Below are positions 1 through 8,471 of a stretch of DNA of 33,468 nt, one piece after another. The stretch comes from JBDRGD01 sp043818095 (lineage in GTDB: Bacteria; Chloroflexota; Dehalococcoidia; Dehalococcoidales; RBG-16-60-22): NCBI GenBank assembly GCA_043818095.1, contig JBDRGD010000077.1, positions 1 to 33,468 of the forward strand, in the 5' to 3' direction. Position numbers and translations under genes: made by a program. Below the pieces are notes generated by a model. That model searched no databases. It saw only the letters and a list, made by a program, of their open reading frames with translations, and was not told the origin of the DNA. Position 1 is the stretch's first letter, and each line of letters starts with the position of its first letter.

Positions 1-1
1 C

Positions 2-913
2 GGGGGCGGCTCGGCGCTGCTGCCGTACCCCGTGCGCGGGGTGACCCTGGCGGACAAGCAGCGCGCCACGGAACTCCTCCTGTCATCCGGCGCCGGGATA
101 GCCGAGGTGAACACGGTGCGGAAACACCTCTCCCGCGTCAAGGGCGGCCAGCTGGGGCGCTTTTTCGCCCCGGCCACCGTGGTCTCCCTGGTCCTTTCCG
201 ATGTTATCGGCGATGACCTGGCGAGCATCGCCTCCGGTCCCACCTACCCGGACCCGTCGACCTTCGAAGAAGCCTGCGCAGTCCTGGAACGCTACGGGCT
301 GCTGGCGGAAATGCCGCCAAGCGTCCTGGCGTACCTGCGGCGGGGGCGCAGCGGAAAAGTCCCGGAGACCCCGAAGCGCCTGGACAACTGCCGCCATTAC
401 ATCATCGGCAACAGCCGCCTGGCCCTGGAGGCAATGACCCGCACCGCGGAAGAAAAGGGCTACCGCGCGCGCATCCTGACCGCGGCGCAGCAGGGGGAAA
501 CAACGGCGGCGGCGCGGGGGCGTGCCGCGGAGATAAAGAGGGGCGATTACGACCGCTACGGGGCGCTGCTGCTGGGCGGAGAGACCACCCCCCGGCTGCC
601 TCCACACCCCGGAAAGGGGGGCCGGAACCAGCACTACGCCGCGGTGACGCTCACGGCGATGCGCGGCTACCCCGGCAGATGGGTCATGGCGAGCGCGGGC
701 ACAGACGGCAGCGATTTTCTGCCCGACGTTGCCGGGGCGATTGTCGACCAGGACTCCCTTCCCCGGGCAGAAGCGCAGGGGCTCGACGTGGAATCTTATC
801 TCGACCGCTATGACAGCCATGCCCTGCTGGCGGCGCTGGGCGATTCCTTGATAGTCACCGGAAATACCGGCACGAACGTCGGGGATATCATCGTTTATCT
901 CCTGGACGCCTAA
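2..913 (+). CDS. Glycerate 2-kinase (GckA/TtuD, MOFRL family), 5'-truncated
   Basis: The reading frame is open from base 2, so the start lies upstream of the window; 303 residues remain. The visible N-terminal part reads GGGSALLPYP, the glycine-rich segment typical of the DUF4147 domain of glycerate 2-kinases. It is followed by NTVRKHLSRVKGG and LSDVIGDDLASIASGPT, both family hallmarks. The C-terminal MOFRL domain is seen from GTDGSDFLPDVAGAIVD to TGNTGTNVGDIIV. Family knowledge: these enzymes phosphorylate D-glycerate to 2-phosphoglycerate with ATP in the cytoplasm, feeding glycolysis. The stop TAA is followed at once by a stem-loop repeat, so this is the end of its transcription unit. Family assignment is secure; the substrate is inferred. 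Confidence 0.9.
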   Translation, partial: GGGSALLPYPVRGVTLADKQRATELLLSSGAGIAEVNTVRKHLSRVKGGQLGRFFAPATVVSLVLSDVIGDDLASIASGPTYPDPSTFEEACAVLERYGLLAEMPPSVLAYLRRGRSGKVPETPKRLDNCRHYIIGNSRLALEAMTRTAEEKGYRARILTAAQQGETTAAARGRAAEIKRGDYDRYGALLLGGETTPRLPPHPGKGGRNQHYAAVTLTAMRGYPGRWVMASAGTDGSDFLPDVAGAIVDQDSLPRAEAQGLDVESYLDRYDSHALLAALGDSLIVTGNTGTNVGDIIVYLLDA

Positions 914-950
914 CCGCAGGGGAAGTATGATTCGGTTTGGTTGTCCGGGG

Positions 951-1143
951 ATGCTCACCCCCTTACCCCCTCTCAAACAGATTTTGCCGTATGTCATGTA
1001 TTCTCCAATGTTTGAGAGGGGGAGTTAATTATTCTGAGAGGGGGCTTCGCCCCCTCTCGTTTAAAATACCCCTCTCCAGTCCGCTGTAAACCAGCCTTTA
1101 GACGATGTCCCTGGCTGGAGAGGGGACAGGGGTGAGGTGTGCA
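951..1143. repeat. Modular stem-loop repeat, copy A
   Basis: Three consecutive inverted repeats: 966-979 with 1009-1022 (14 bp, perfect); 1036-1044 with 1050-1058 (9 bp, CTTCG loop); 1069-1079 with 1115-1125 (11 bp, perfect). The outer ends form an imperfect terminal inverted repeat, GCTCACCCCC at the left and GGGGTGAGGTGTGC at the right. Similarity to the copy at 25243-25480 extends outward to about 929 and 1166. It lies between two genes and codes for nothing recognisable. The structure suggests a MITE-like or REP-like mobile repeat. Confidence 0.85.
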
Positions 1144-1182
1144 CCACCAACCGGATGCAAATAAAACCCGGCCGCAAAACGC

Positions 1183-1211
1183 TTGACTTGGCGCCGGTTT
1201 GCTGCTAGATT
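1183..1211 (+). promoter_or_regulatory. Sigma-70 promoter for the HAAS membrane protein
   Basis: TTGACT at 1183-1188, a 17-bp spacer and TAGATT at 1206-1211. The expected transcript start is near 1218, which fits a ribosome site AGGAG at 1225-1229 and an ATG at 1241. It also rules out upstream in-frame starts such as 1199. Confidence 0.65.
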
Positions 1212-1240
1212 ATGACATCGATACAGGAGTGGCATCGGCG

Positions 1241-2239
1241 ATGCTGCCCGCGATAAAGGATTACCTGGAAGAGGTCCGGTGGCACCTCCATCTGGATGTG
1301 GTCGGAGAGCAGCAGATAATCGGCGAGCTTTACACTCATTTCCAGGAAAAGGCCGCCGAACTGCAACGGGATGGGATGGACGCGGAGGATGCCGCCCGGG
1401 AAGCCGTCCGGTCCTGCGGCCGGGCGCGGGAGCTGGCGCGCCTGATGTACGAGGCGCACAGCCAAGGCAGCTGGCGGGAAGCCGCTCTGGCCGCCCTGCC
1501 CCATTTCACCGTCGCTTTCCTCTTCGCGCTGCACCTCTGGCGCCATATCCCGGTTGATGCCCTGGTCTTCGCCGTCATTGTCGCGGTAACCCTGCTCGGC
1601 TGGTGGCACGGCAAGCCGAACTGGCTTTATCCCTGGGTGGGCTACGCCCTGCTGCCGCTCCTGGTCACCAGCTATCTGCTTTTCCCGGCGCTGGCGCAGT
1701 CATTCGCTTATTTCGTCCGGGGGCAGGGGGCACCGCCGGGGGCGGGAACGCTCGTGGTGGCGTGTCTGCTGCCGGTGGCCGCCGTCTGGATAACGGCGCG
1801 CACCACCGTCCGGGTAGTGCGGAGGGACTGGATACTGGCGTCGCTGATGCTGGTCCCGATTCCGGTGGTGGGAAGCTGGCTGGCGACGATGGTCCTGACG
1901 GGCGGGCTGGCGCCGGGAGGTGCCGCCGAAATGTCACCCTGGAACACGGCCCTCGCGCAGGTGCTGGTGGTGCTGGGGGTTACCTCGGCACTGTTTTTAC
2001 GCCTCCGCCAGCGGCTGCTGAAGGTGGGGGCCCTGGTCACCCTCGGCGTCATCGCCTTTACCCTGACCGGGGGCATCCTCTGGGGGCATATCGGTTTCTT
2101 CGGCTTTCTGCTGACCGCCCTCATCGCGCTGCTTTACCTGCTGAGTCCGGCGCTGCTGGAGGCCAGGGTAGGTCACGAGTCGGCGGGGGAGCTATCGTGG
2201 GGGGCTGAGGGACTGCCGCATCCTTCCGCCAGCCGGTGA
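1241..2239 (+). CDS. HAAS (DUF1700-like) multi-pass membrane protein
   Basis: 332 residues from ATG 1241, chosen because the promoter's -10 box at 1206-1211 excludes the earlier TTG and because AGGAG lies 11 nt upstream. Residues about 5-70 (LPAIKDYLEEV, then EEA-type helices ending in ARELARLM) resemble the HAAS/permease-prefix domain, a cytoplasmic helical module found before membrane domains. The rest is about eight hydrophobic segments between residues 84 and 310, with a short hydrophilic tail. Family knowledge: HAAS proteins often sit beside PadR-type repressors; no such gene is seen here. Role unknown; a membrane sensor or transport-related protein is possible. Confidence 0.75.
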   Translation: MLPAIKDYLEEVRWHLHLDVVGEQQIIGELYTHFQEKAAELQRDGMDAEDAAREAVRSCGRARELARLMYEAHSQGSWREAALAALPHFTVAFLFALHLWRHIPVDALVFAVIVAVTLLGWWHGKPNWLYPWVGYALLPLLVTSYLLFPALAQSFAYFVRGQGAPPGAGTLVVACLLPVAAVWITARTTVRVVRRDWILASLMLVPIPVVGSWLATMVLTGGLAPGGAAEMSPWNTALAQVLVVLGVTSALFLRLRQRLLKVGALVTLGVIAFTLTGGILWGHIGFFGFLLTALIALLYLLSPALLEARVGHESAGELSWGAEGLPHPSASR

Positions 2240-2292
2240 TGGCGCCCGGTCCGGTCCGGCATCAGGGGTGGAATTCCCCCGGTCTCCCCAGG

Positions 2293-2484
2293 CTATTCGA
2301 TTTCCGAGCTGAAGAGGGTCAGGAAAACGATGATAGCCAGGCCGAGCACGGTGAACACACCGGAGGTGATGTTGCCCATGATCCATTCCGTATGCCCGGC
2401 GATGTACGTGGTGTTGACCACGAAGAGACCGGCGCCTCCCGCAATCAGGAGAACGAGCGCGATAAACAGGAAAAATAAAAACAT
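2293..2484 (-). CDS. Small two-helix membrane protein, unknown function
   Basis: 63 residues with two hydrophobic segments: about 1-23 (FLFFLFIALVLLIAGGAG) and 38-58 (GVFTVLGLAIIVFLTLF), separated by a short polar loop with NTTYIAGHTEW. The ATG at 2484 is preceded by a purine-rich GGGGGAA stretch, and a good minus-strand promoter lies at 2514-2542. These two facts argue that it is a real gene and not a chance frame. It converges with the HAAS gene, 53 bp away. No family was recognised; the topology suggests a hairpin in the cytoplasmic membrane. Confidence 0.65.
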   Translation of the reverse strand: MFLFFLFIALVLLIAGGAGLFVVNTTYIAGHTEWIMGNITSGVFTVLGLAIIVFLTLFSSEIE

Positions 2485-2513
2485 TCCCGATTCCCCCGCA
2501 AAGCTTTGAGCCC

Positions 2514-2542
2514 AGTATAACAGCGGCGAAGGCGATAATCAA
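2514..2542 (-). promoter_or_regulatory. Sigma-70 promoter for the small membrane protein
   Basis: Read on the minus strand: TTGATT (2537-2542), a 17-bp spacer and TATACT (2514-2519). The predicted start near 2507 leaves a short leader before the ATG at 2484. Confidence 0.7.
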
Positions 2543-2601
2543 TCGGTCGGCATAGTAATTTCGTCGAAAACGGCAGCGCGAGGCTGCCGCCCGCCCCGAT
2601 A

Positions 2602-2630
2602 TTGCGATGAGAAATAAACGGGTGTAAAAT
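2602..2630 (+). promoter_or_regulatory. Probable sigma-70 promoter for pdxS
   Basis: TTGCGA (2602-2607), a 17-bp spacer and TAAAAT (2625-2630). It is divergent from the promoter at 2514-2542 and correctly placed ahead of the pdxS ribosome site AGAGGTGG. Confidence 0.5.
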
Positions 2631-2661
2631 ATGAATACCATAGGTTAGAAGAGGTGGCTGC

Positions 2662-3546
2662 GTGAAGGAAACGGGAACGTGGAAAGTAAAGACGGGCCTG
2701 GCCCAGATGCTGAAGGGCGGGGTCATCATGGACGTGGTGACGCCGGAACAGGCGAAAATTGCGGAGGAGGCCGGCGCCTGCGCCGTGATGGCGCTGGAAA
2801 GAGTGCCGGCGGACATCCGGGCGGCGGGGGGTGTCGCCCGCATGGCGGACACCTCGGTGATTGAAGCCATCATGAAGGCAGTAACCATCCCCGTGATGGC
2901 CAAGTGCCGCATCGGGCATTTCGTGGAAGCGCAGGTTCTGGAAGCCATCGGCGTGGACTACATCGACGAGTCCGAGGTGCTGACCCCGGCGGATGAAGCC
3001 CACCATGTCTGGAAGCACGACTTCAAAATCCCCTTCGTCTGCGGCTGCCGCAACCTCGGGGAAGCCCTGCGGCGCATCGGCGAGGGCGCGGCGATGATTC
3101 GCACCAAGGGAGAAGCCGGCACCGGCAACATCGTCGAGGCCGTGCGTCACATGCGCGCCGTCCAGGACGGCATCCGGGAGCTGGCGAACGCCCCGCAGGA
3201 AGAACTGATGGCGAAAGCCAAGGAAATGGGCGCCCCCTTCGAGCTGGTGATGTCCGTCGGCAAGGAAGGGAAGCTGCCCGTGGTCAACTTCGCCGCGGGC
3301 GGGGTGGCTACGCCGGCGGACGCAGCCCTGATGATGCAGCTCGGCGCGGACGGCATCTTCGTGGGGTCGGGCATCTTCAAGTCCAGCGACCCGGCGGTAC
3401 GGGCGAAAGCAATCGTCCGGGCGACGACGCATTACAAGGACCCGCAGATACTCGCCGAGGTCTCCCGCAACCTGGGAGAGGCGATGCCCGGACTGGATAT
3501 CAAACAGATTCCTACCGAGGAGCTGCTGGCACCAAGAGGATGGTAG
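2662..3546 (+). CDS. pdxS: Pyridoxal 5'-phosphate synthase, synthase subunit PdxS
   Basis: 294 residues from GTG 2662 with AGAGGTGG upstream. PdxS makes pyridoxal 5'-phosphate from ribose 5-phosphate, glyceraldehyde 3-phosphate and ammonia supplied by PdxT. The sequence is highly conserved: Asp24 in MDVVTPEQA, Lys81 in MAKCRIGH and Lys149 in IRTKGEAG match the catalytic residues by position. GGVATPADAALMMQLGADGIFVGSGIF near the C-terminus is the phosphate-binding part of the TIM barrel. The pdxT start lies 1 nt after the stop, so the two subunits are co-translated. Cytoplasmic 12-mer in the known family. The downstream pentose phosphate genes of this window could supply its sugar substrate, but are not linked to it. 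Confidence 0.97.
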   Translation: MKETGTWKVKTGLAQMLKGGVIMDVVTPEQAKIAEEAGACAVMALERVPADIRAAGGVARMADTSVIEAIMKAVTIPVMAKCRIGHFVEAQVLEAIGVDYIDESEVLTPADEAHHVWKHDFKIPFVCGCRNLGEALRRIGEGAAMIRTKGEAGTGNIVEAVRHMRAVQDGIRELANAPQEELMAKAKEMGAPFELVMSVGKEGKLPVVNFAAGGVATPADAALMMQLGADGIFVGSGIFKSSDPAVRAKAIVRATTHYKDPQILAEVSRNLGEAMPGLDIKQIPTEELLAPRGW

Positions 3547-3547
3547 G

Positions 3548-4126
3548 ATGAAAATCGGCGTCCTTGCGGCGCAGGGAGCCTTCGCGGAACATATCTCCAT
3601 TCTGTCCCGGCAGGGAGTAGACGCCTTGCCCGTCCGTCTGCCCCGGGAAATCGCGGGCGTGGACGGATTAATTATTCCCGGCGGGGAGAGCACCGCCATC
3701 AGCCGGCTGATGGGGGAAGATAAGCTGGAACGCCGCATCGGGGAGCTGGCGAAAAAGGGCCTCCCGGTCTGGGGGACCTGCGCCGGGATGATTCTCCTGG
3801 CGAAAGGGGTAAACGGCGTCTCCCCGGCGCCGCTGGGCCTGATGGACATCGTCGTCCGGCGCAACGCCTTCGGCCGGCAGCGGGAGAGCTTCGAGACCAC
3901 CCTCGCGGTACCGGTCCTCGGGGACCCGCCCTTTCCCGCGGTCTTTATCCGGGCGCCGGTGATTGCCCAGGCTAACGGCAGCGTCGAGGTGCTGGCGCGC
4001 CTGCCCGACGGCACCATCGTCGCCGTGCGCCAGGGAAAGCTGCTGGCGACGGCGTTTCATCCCGAGTTGACGGACGATTTCCGTTTTCACCGGTATTTTC
4101 TGGACATGGTGGCGGGGAAACACTGA
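3548..4126 (+). CDS. pdxT: Pyridoxal 5'-phosphate synthase, glutaminase subunit PdxT
   Basis: 192 residues, the normal length. It hydrolyses glutamine and channels ammonia to PdxS. The class-I amidotransferase triad is visible: Cys78 in WGTCAGM, His171 and Glu173 in FHPELT. The PGGEST oxyanion region lies at residues 44-49. The ATG is 1 nt after pdxS, whose last codons carry the ribosome site (AGAGGATGGTAGG), so expression is coupled. No missing residues. Confidence 0.97.
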   Translation: MKIGVLAAQGAFAEHISILSRQGVDALPVRLPREIAGVDGLIIPGGESTAISRLMGEDKLERRIGELAKKGLPVWGTCAGMILLAKGVNGVSPAPLGLMDIVVRRNAFGRQRESFETTLAVPVLGDPPFPAVFIRAPVIAQANGSVEVLARLPDGTIVAVRQGKLLATAFHPELTDDFRFHRYFLDMVAGKH

Positions 4127-4146
4127 GACCGTTCCCGGAGGGAAGA

Positions 4147-5667
<1,521 letters not shown>

Positions 5668-5689
5668 TCACTTCACGAAAGGAGCCCTC

Positions 5690-6220
5690 ATGCGTTACAG
5701 TTTTGAAGAGCGCAAGCCCTCGGTGGGCAAAGGCAGCTACATCAGCGAGACCGCCCTGGTCATCGGCGATGTCCGGATAGGGGACAACTGCTACGTCGGG
5801 CACGGGGCCATCCTGCGCGGCGACTACGGCACCATCGTCATCGGGGCGGGGACGGCGGTCGAGGAGGCGGTCTGCGTCCACGCGGCCCCGGACGCGGTCT
5901 GCACCATCGGAGAGATGGTCACCCTGGGGCACGGTGCCATCATCCACTGCCTCCGCATCGCGCCCTACGCGGTCATCGGCATGGGGGCGGTGCTGGGCAT
6001 GGGCGCCGAAATCGGGGAGTGGGCGATTGTCGCCGAGGGCGGCATCGTGAAGCAGGGGCAGCAGGTCGCCCCGCGGACGGTGGTGGGGGGCAATCCCGCC
6101 CGCGTCCTCCGGGAGCTTACCGCGCGGGACGAGAAGTGGTGGCTCGCCGGGAAACGGCTCTACGGCGACCTGGCACAGCGCTACCTGAAAGCGGGGCTGA
6201 TACCGATACCCGAGGACTGA
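5690..6220 (+). CDS. Gamma-carbonic-anhydrase-like hexapeptide-repeat protein
   Basis: 176 residues from ATG 5690 with AAAGGAG upstream. Repeated isoleucine/valine/glycine hexads (VIGDVRIGDNCYVGHGAILRG, then TIVIG, CTIGEMVTLGHGA, AVIGMGAVLGMGAEIG) form a left-handed beta-helix. The spaced histidines in VCVHAA and TLGHGAIIHC occupy the zinc-ligand positions of gamma-class carbonic anhydrases. Family knowledge: such proteins (YrdA, PaaY, CaiE) are trimeric, and only some have proven CO2 hydration activity. The C-terminal helix WWLAGKRLYGDLAQRY is typical. It sits in the housekeeping run between the R3H ATPase and tmk. The enzymatic claim is an inference. Confidence 0.85.
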   Translation: MRYSFEERKPSVGKGSYISETALVIGDVRIGDNCYVGHGAILRGDYGTIVIGAGTAVEEAVCVHAAPDAVCTIGEMVTLGHGAIIHCLRIAPYAVIGMGAVLGMGAEIGEWAIVAEGGIVKQGQQVAPRTVVGGNPARVLRELTARDEKWWLAGKRLYGDLAQRYLKAGLIPIPED

Positions 6221-6229
6221 TTTAGCGCC

Positions 6230-6889
6230 ATGTCTTTTTTTATTTCCTTTGAAGGCGGCGAGGGCAGCGGGAAGAGCAGCCAGGCACGAACGCTCTACCA
6301 TCGACTGGAAAAGCTGGCGATTCCGGCGGTGCTGACCCACGAGCCCGGTGTCACCGTGCTGGGGCAGAAAATGGCGCGCCTGCTGAAGTGGGCGCGGGAG
6401 GTGGAGATATCGCCGGTGGCCGAGCTGCTGATGTTCAACGTTTCCCGCGTCCAGCTGGTGAGCGAGGTCATCCGCCCCGGCCTGAAAGCGGGCAAGGTGG
6501 TCATCTGCGACCGCTACGCCGATTCCACCACGGCTTACCAGGGCTACGGGCGCGGGCTGGACCCGGCGATGGTCCGGGAAATCAACGCCGCCGGGACCGG
6601 GGGGTTGCAGCCGGACCTGACGGTGCTGCTGGACATGGCGCCCGAGGCGGGACTCGCCCGCAAGCGCGGGACCGCCGACCGCTTTGAGCAGGAGGAAATC
6701 GCCTTTCACCGGCGTGTCCGGGAAGGATACCTGGCGCTGGCGAAAGCCGAGCCGCAACGCTGGCTGGTGGCGGACGCGGCGAAGAGCAAAACAGTCATTG
6801 CCGGTATCATCTGGGAAAGGGTAAGCCGCCTGCTCTCCCGGCAGGCAAAAGAAAGCGTGCCCAAGAGGAGCGCAGCCTTTCAGAAATAA
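6230..6889 (+). CDS. tmk: Thymidylate kinase (dTMP kinase)
   Basis: 219 residues. It phosphorylates dTMP to dTDP with ATP. Walker A GGEGSGKSS (9-17), the DR pair in ICDRYADSTTAYQGYGRGLD (94-95) and the LID segment RKRGTADRFEQEE (144-156) are all present. The ATG at 6230 lies 9 nt after the previous stop. Oddity: about the last 13 residues (from KESVPKR) are encoded by sequence resembling the stem-loop repeat immediately downstream. Bases 6852-6891 echo 6907-6948, so the native C-terminus probably ended near residue 206 and was extended by the repeat. The catalytic core is intact. Confidence 0.95.
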   Translation: MSFFISFEGGEGSGKSSQARTLYHRLEKLAIPAVLTHEPGVTVLGQKMARLLKWAREVEISPVAELLMFNVSRVQLVSEVIRPGLKAGKVVICDRYADSTTAYQGYGRGLDPAMVREINAAGTGGLQPDLTVLLDMAPEAGLARKRGTADRFEQEEIAFHRRVREGYLALAKAEPQRWLVADAAKSKTVIAGIIWERVSRLLSRQAKESVPKRSAAFQK

Positions 6890-6892
6890 TAC

Positions 6893-6993
6893 TCCTGGAG
6901 AGGTGGGGGAAAGCAGGAGTCCCAGAGGGGCGCAGCCCCTCTGATATATAAATCTCCCCTTCCCCTCGAGGGGAAGGGGACAAAGGGGATAGG
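6893..6993. repeat. Stem-loop repeat, type-2 module (copy D)
   Basis: Two stems: 6923-6931 with 6935-6943 (9 bp, GCA loop), then a perfect 26-bp palindrome at 6955-6980 centred on CTCGAG, followed by GACAAAGGGGATAGGG. The same two modules, in diverged form, occur at 12316-12390 within copy B. It fills the tmk-rnhB gap; its last bases appear to supply the purine-rich site ahead of the rnhB GTG. Confidence 0.8.
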
Positions 6994-7635
6994 GTGCGAA
7001 ACAACCTCGCGGTACCTACGTTCGACGAGGAACAGCGGCTGGGCGCGCAGGGCTACACGCTGGTCGCCGGGGTGGACGAGGTGGGGCGGGGGGCGCTGGC
7101 GGGCCCCGTGGCGGCGGCGGCGGTGATACTGCCCGCGGGACTCGAACAGGAGTGGCTCGGGCAGGTCCGTGACAGCAAGCTGCTCAAACCGGCGGTACGG
7201 CGCGTGCTGGCGGGGTTGATTGCCAAGAGCGCCCTGGCGGTGGGCGTCGGCATGGTCAGCCACGAGGAAATCGATGCCATCGGCATCGCCCCGGCTTCCC
7301 GCCTCGCCATGAAAATCGCCGTCGCGCAGCTTTCCCCCGTGCCCCAGTATCTCCTCGTCGATTACTTTCGCCTCCCCGAGATAGCCCTGCCCCAGAAGGG
7401 CATCGTCGGGGGGGACGGGATTTGCTTTTCCATCGCCTGCGCCTCTATCGTGGCGAAGGTCGCCCGGGACCGGCTCATGAAAAAACTGGACCGGGTCTAC
7501 CGGGGCTACGGCTTCGCCCGCCACAAGGGCTACGCCACCGGCGCGCACCTGGACTGCATCTCCCGCCTGGGCCCCTCCCCCATACACCGCCGCAGCTTCC
7601 AGCCGTTGAGAGAGGCAGGTTGCCCGGAGGCATGA
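6994..7635 (+). CDS. rnhB: Ribonuclease HII
   Basis: 213 residues. It cleaves the RNA strand of RNA/DNA hybrids and single ribonucleotides in DNA. Catalytic acids are in place: Asp28 and Glu29 in GVDEVGRG, Asp123 in LVDYFRLP and Asp159 in VAKVARDRLM. The GTG start at 6994 immediately follows a repeat element, whose AAAGGGGATAG stretch is the only ribosome-site-like sequence nearby. An alternative is a start closer to the conserved core, but none has a better site. The stop overlaps the yraN ATG (ATGA), indicating translational coupling. Confidence 0.95.
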   Translation: MRNNLAVPTFDEEQRLGAQGYTLVAGVDEVGRGALAGPVAAAAVILPAGLEQEWLGQVRDSKLLKPAVRRVLAGLIAKSALAVGVGMVSHEEIDAIGIAPASRLAMKIAVAQLSPVPQYLLVDYFRLPEIALPQKGIVGGDGICFSIACASIVAKVARDRLMKKLDRVYRGYGFARHKGYATGAHLDCISRLGPSPIHRRSFQPLREAGCPEA

Positions 7636-7994
7636 AGCGCCAGGCTACCGGGAGGCTGGGGGAAAAGCTCGCCGGGGAGTTCCTCGCGGAGCAGGGCTAC
7701 GTCATCCGGGAGACCAACTACCGCTGCGCGGAGGGAGAGGTGGACCTTATCGCCGAGCACCGTGGGGCTCTGGTCTTCGTGGAAGTGAAGACCCGGCGCA
7801 GCCGCGACTTCGGCATCCCGGAGGAGGCGGTCACCCCCGCCAAGATGGCCAAGCTGCGCAGGGTCGCGGAGACCTACTTGCAGGAGCAGGAAAGTCCCCC
7901 GGAGAACTGGCGCATCGACGTGGTAGCTATCGAGCTGGCGGGCGGACGCATCGCCCGCATCGAGCTGTTTGAGAATGCCGTCGCGGACGGTTAA
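7632..7994 (+). CDS. YraN family (UPF0102) endonuclease-like protein
   Basis: 120 residues from ATG 7632, overlapping the rnhB stop by 4 nt with GGAGG just upstream. The family signature GEKLAGEFLAEQGY is at the N-terminus. The PD-(D/E)xK-like core follows as GEVDLIAEH...LVFVEVKTR (residues about 34-54), where the Asp, Glu and Lys align with the nuclease fold. Family knowledge: YraN is regularly found beside rnhB; its cellular role is not settled, though it is assumed to act on nucleic acid. Length is normal for the family. Confidence 0.92.
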   Translation: MKRQATGRLGEKLAGEFLAEQGYVIRETNYRCAEGEVDLIAEHRGALVFVEVKTRRSRDFGIPEEAVTPAKMAKLRRVAETYLQEQESPPENWRIDVVAIELAGGRIARIELFENAVADG

Positions 7995-8017
7995 AATACG
8001 ACGGGGATACGATAAAC

Positions 8018-8440
8018 ATGTCACGGGAACTACTACGCATCATCGACGCCAACCAGAACCGCTCGGCGGAGGGGCTGCGCGTCCTGGAAGAATTGGCGCG
8101 CCTGCTGCTGGATGACGCCGCCCTCAGCCAGCGCCTGAAAGACCTGCGCCACCGGCTGCGGCAGGTTACCGCGGACCTTCAGGAACGCCTGGTGGCGGCC
8201 CGGGACGCGGCGGGTGACGTGGGCATGGACCTGGTCACCCCGGAGCAAAAGCAGCCGCGGGCGCTGGCGGCAACGGTGGCGGCAAACGCCCGCCGGGTCC
8301 AGGAATCCCTCCGGGTGATGGAGGAGCTGGCGAAGACCTCCGGCATCGGGCTGGACACGGAGGCGTTCAAACACGCCCGCTTCGAGCTTTACACGCTGGA
8401 GAAAGACATACTGGCGCGGCTCCCGCGGCAGGACAGGTAG
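8018..8440 (+). CDS. Stand-alone ThiD2-like domain protein (thiamine pathway)
   Basis: 140 residues, mostly helical. RIIDANQNRSAEGLRVLEELARLLLDD at residues 7-33, followed by LKDLRHRL, matches the domain that precedes ThiE in many fused thiamine-phosphate synthases. In other organisms this domain, ThiD2, has been reported to act as a hydroxymethylpyrimidine phosphate kinase. A second internal stretch, NARRVQESLRVMEELAK (residues about 90-106), repeats the pattern. No ThiE part follows; the next gene is a translin. No TPP riboswitch is visible upstream. Function assigned from the family, not proven here. Confidence 0.75.
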   Translation: MSRELLRIIDANQNRSAEGLRVLEELARLLLDDAALSQRLKDLRHRLRQVTADLQERLVAARDAAGDVGMDLVTPEQKQPRALAATVAANARRVQESLRVMEELAKTSGIGLDTEAFKHARFELYTLEKDILARLPRQDR

Positions 8441-8471
8441 ACCGGGAAGGTTGCCGGATACGGAGGAAACA

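Noticed and set aside
1036..1058. GAGAGGGGG-CTTCG-CCCCCTCTC hairpin as a rho-independent terminator
   Set aside because: No T-run follows on either strand, and the same stem recurs in other repeat copies; it is better read as part of the repeat.
951..1143. CRISPR array
   Set aside because: The repeats are inverted stems in scattered copies, not regularly spaced direct repeats with unique spacers.
2539..4017. About 490-codon open frame on the minus strand
   Set aside because: Shadow of pdxS and pdxT, both with full catalytic residues.
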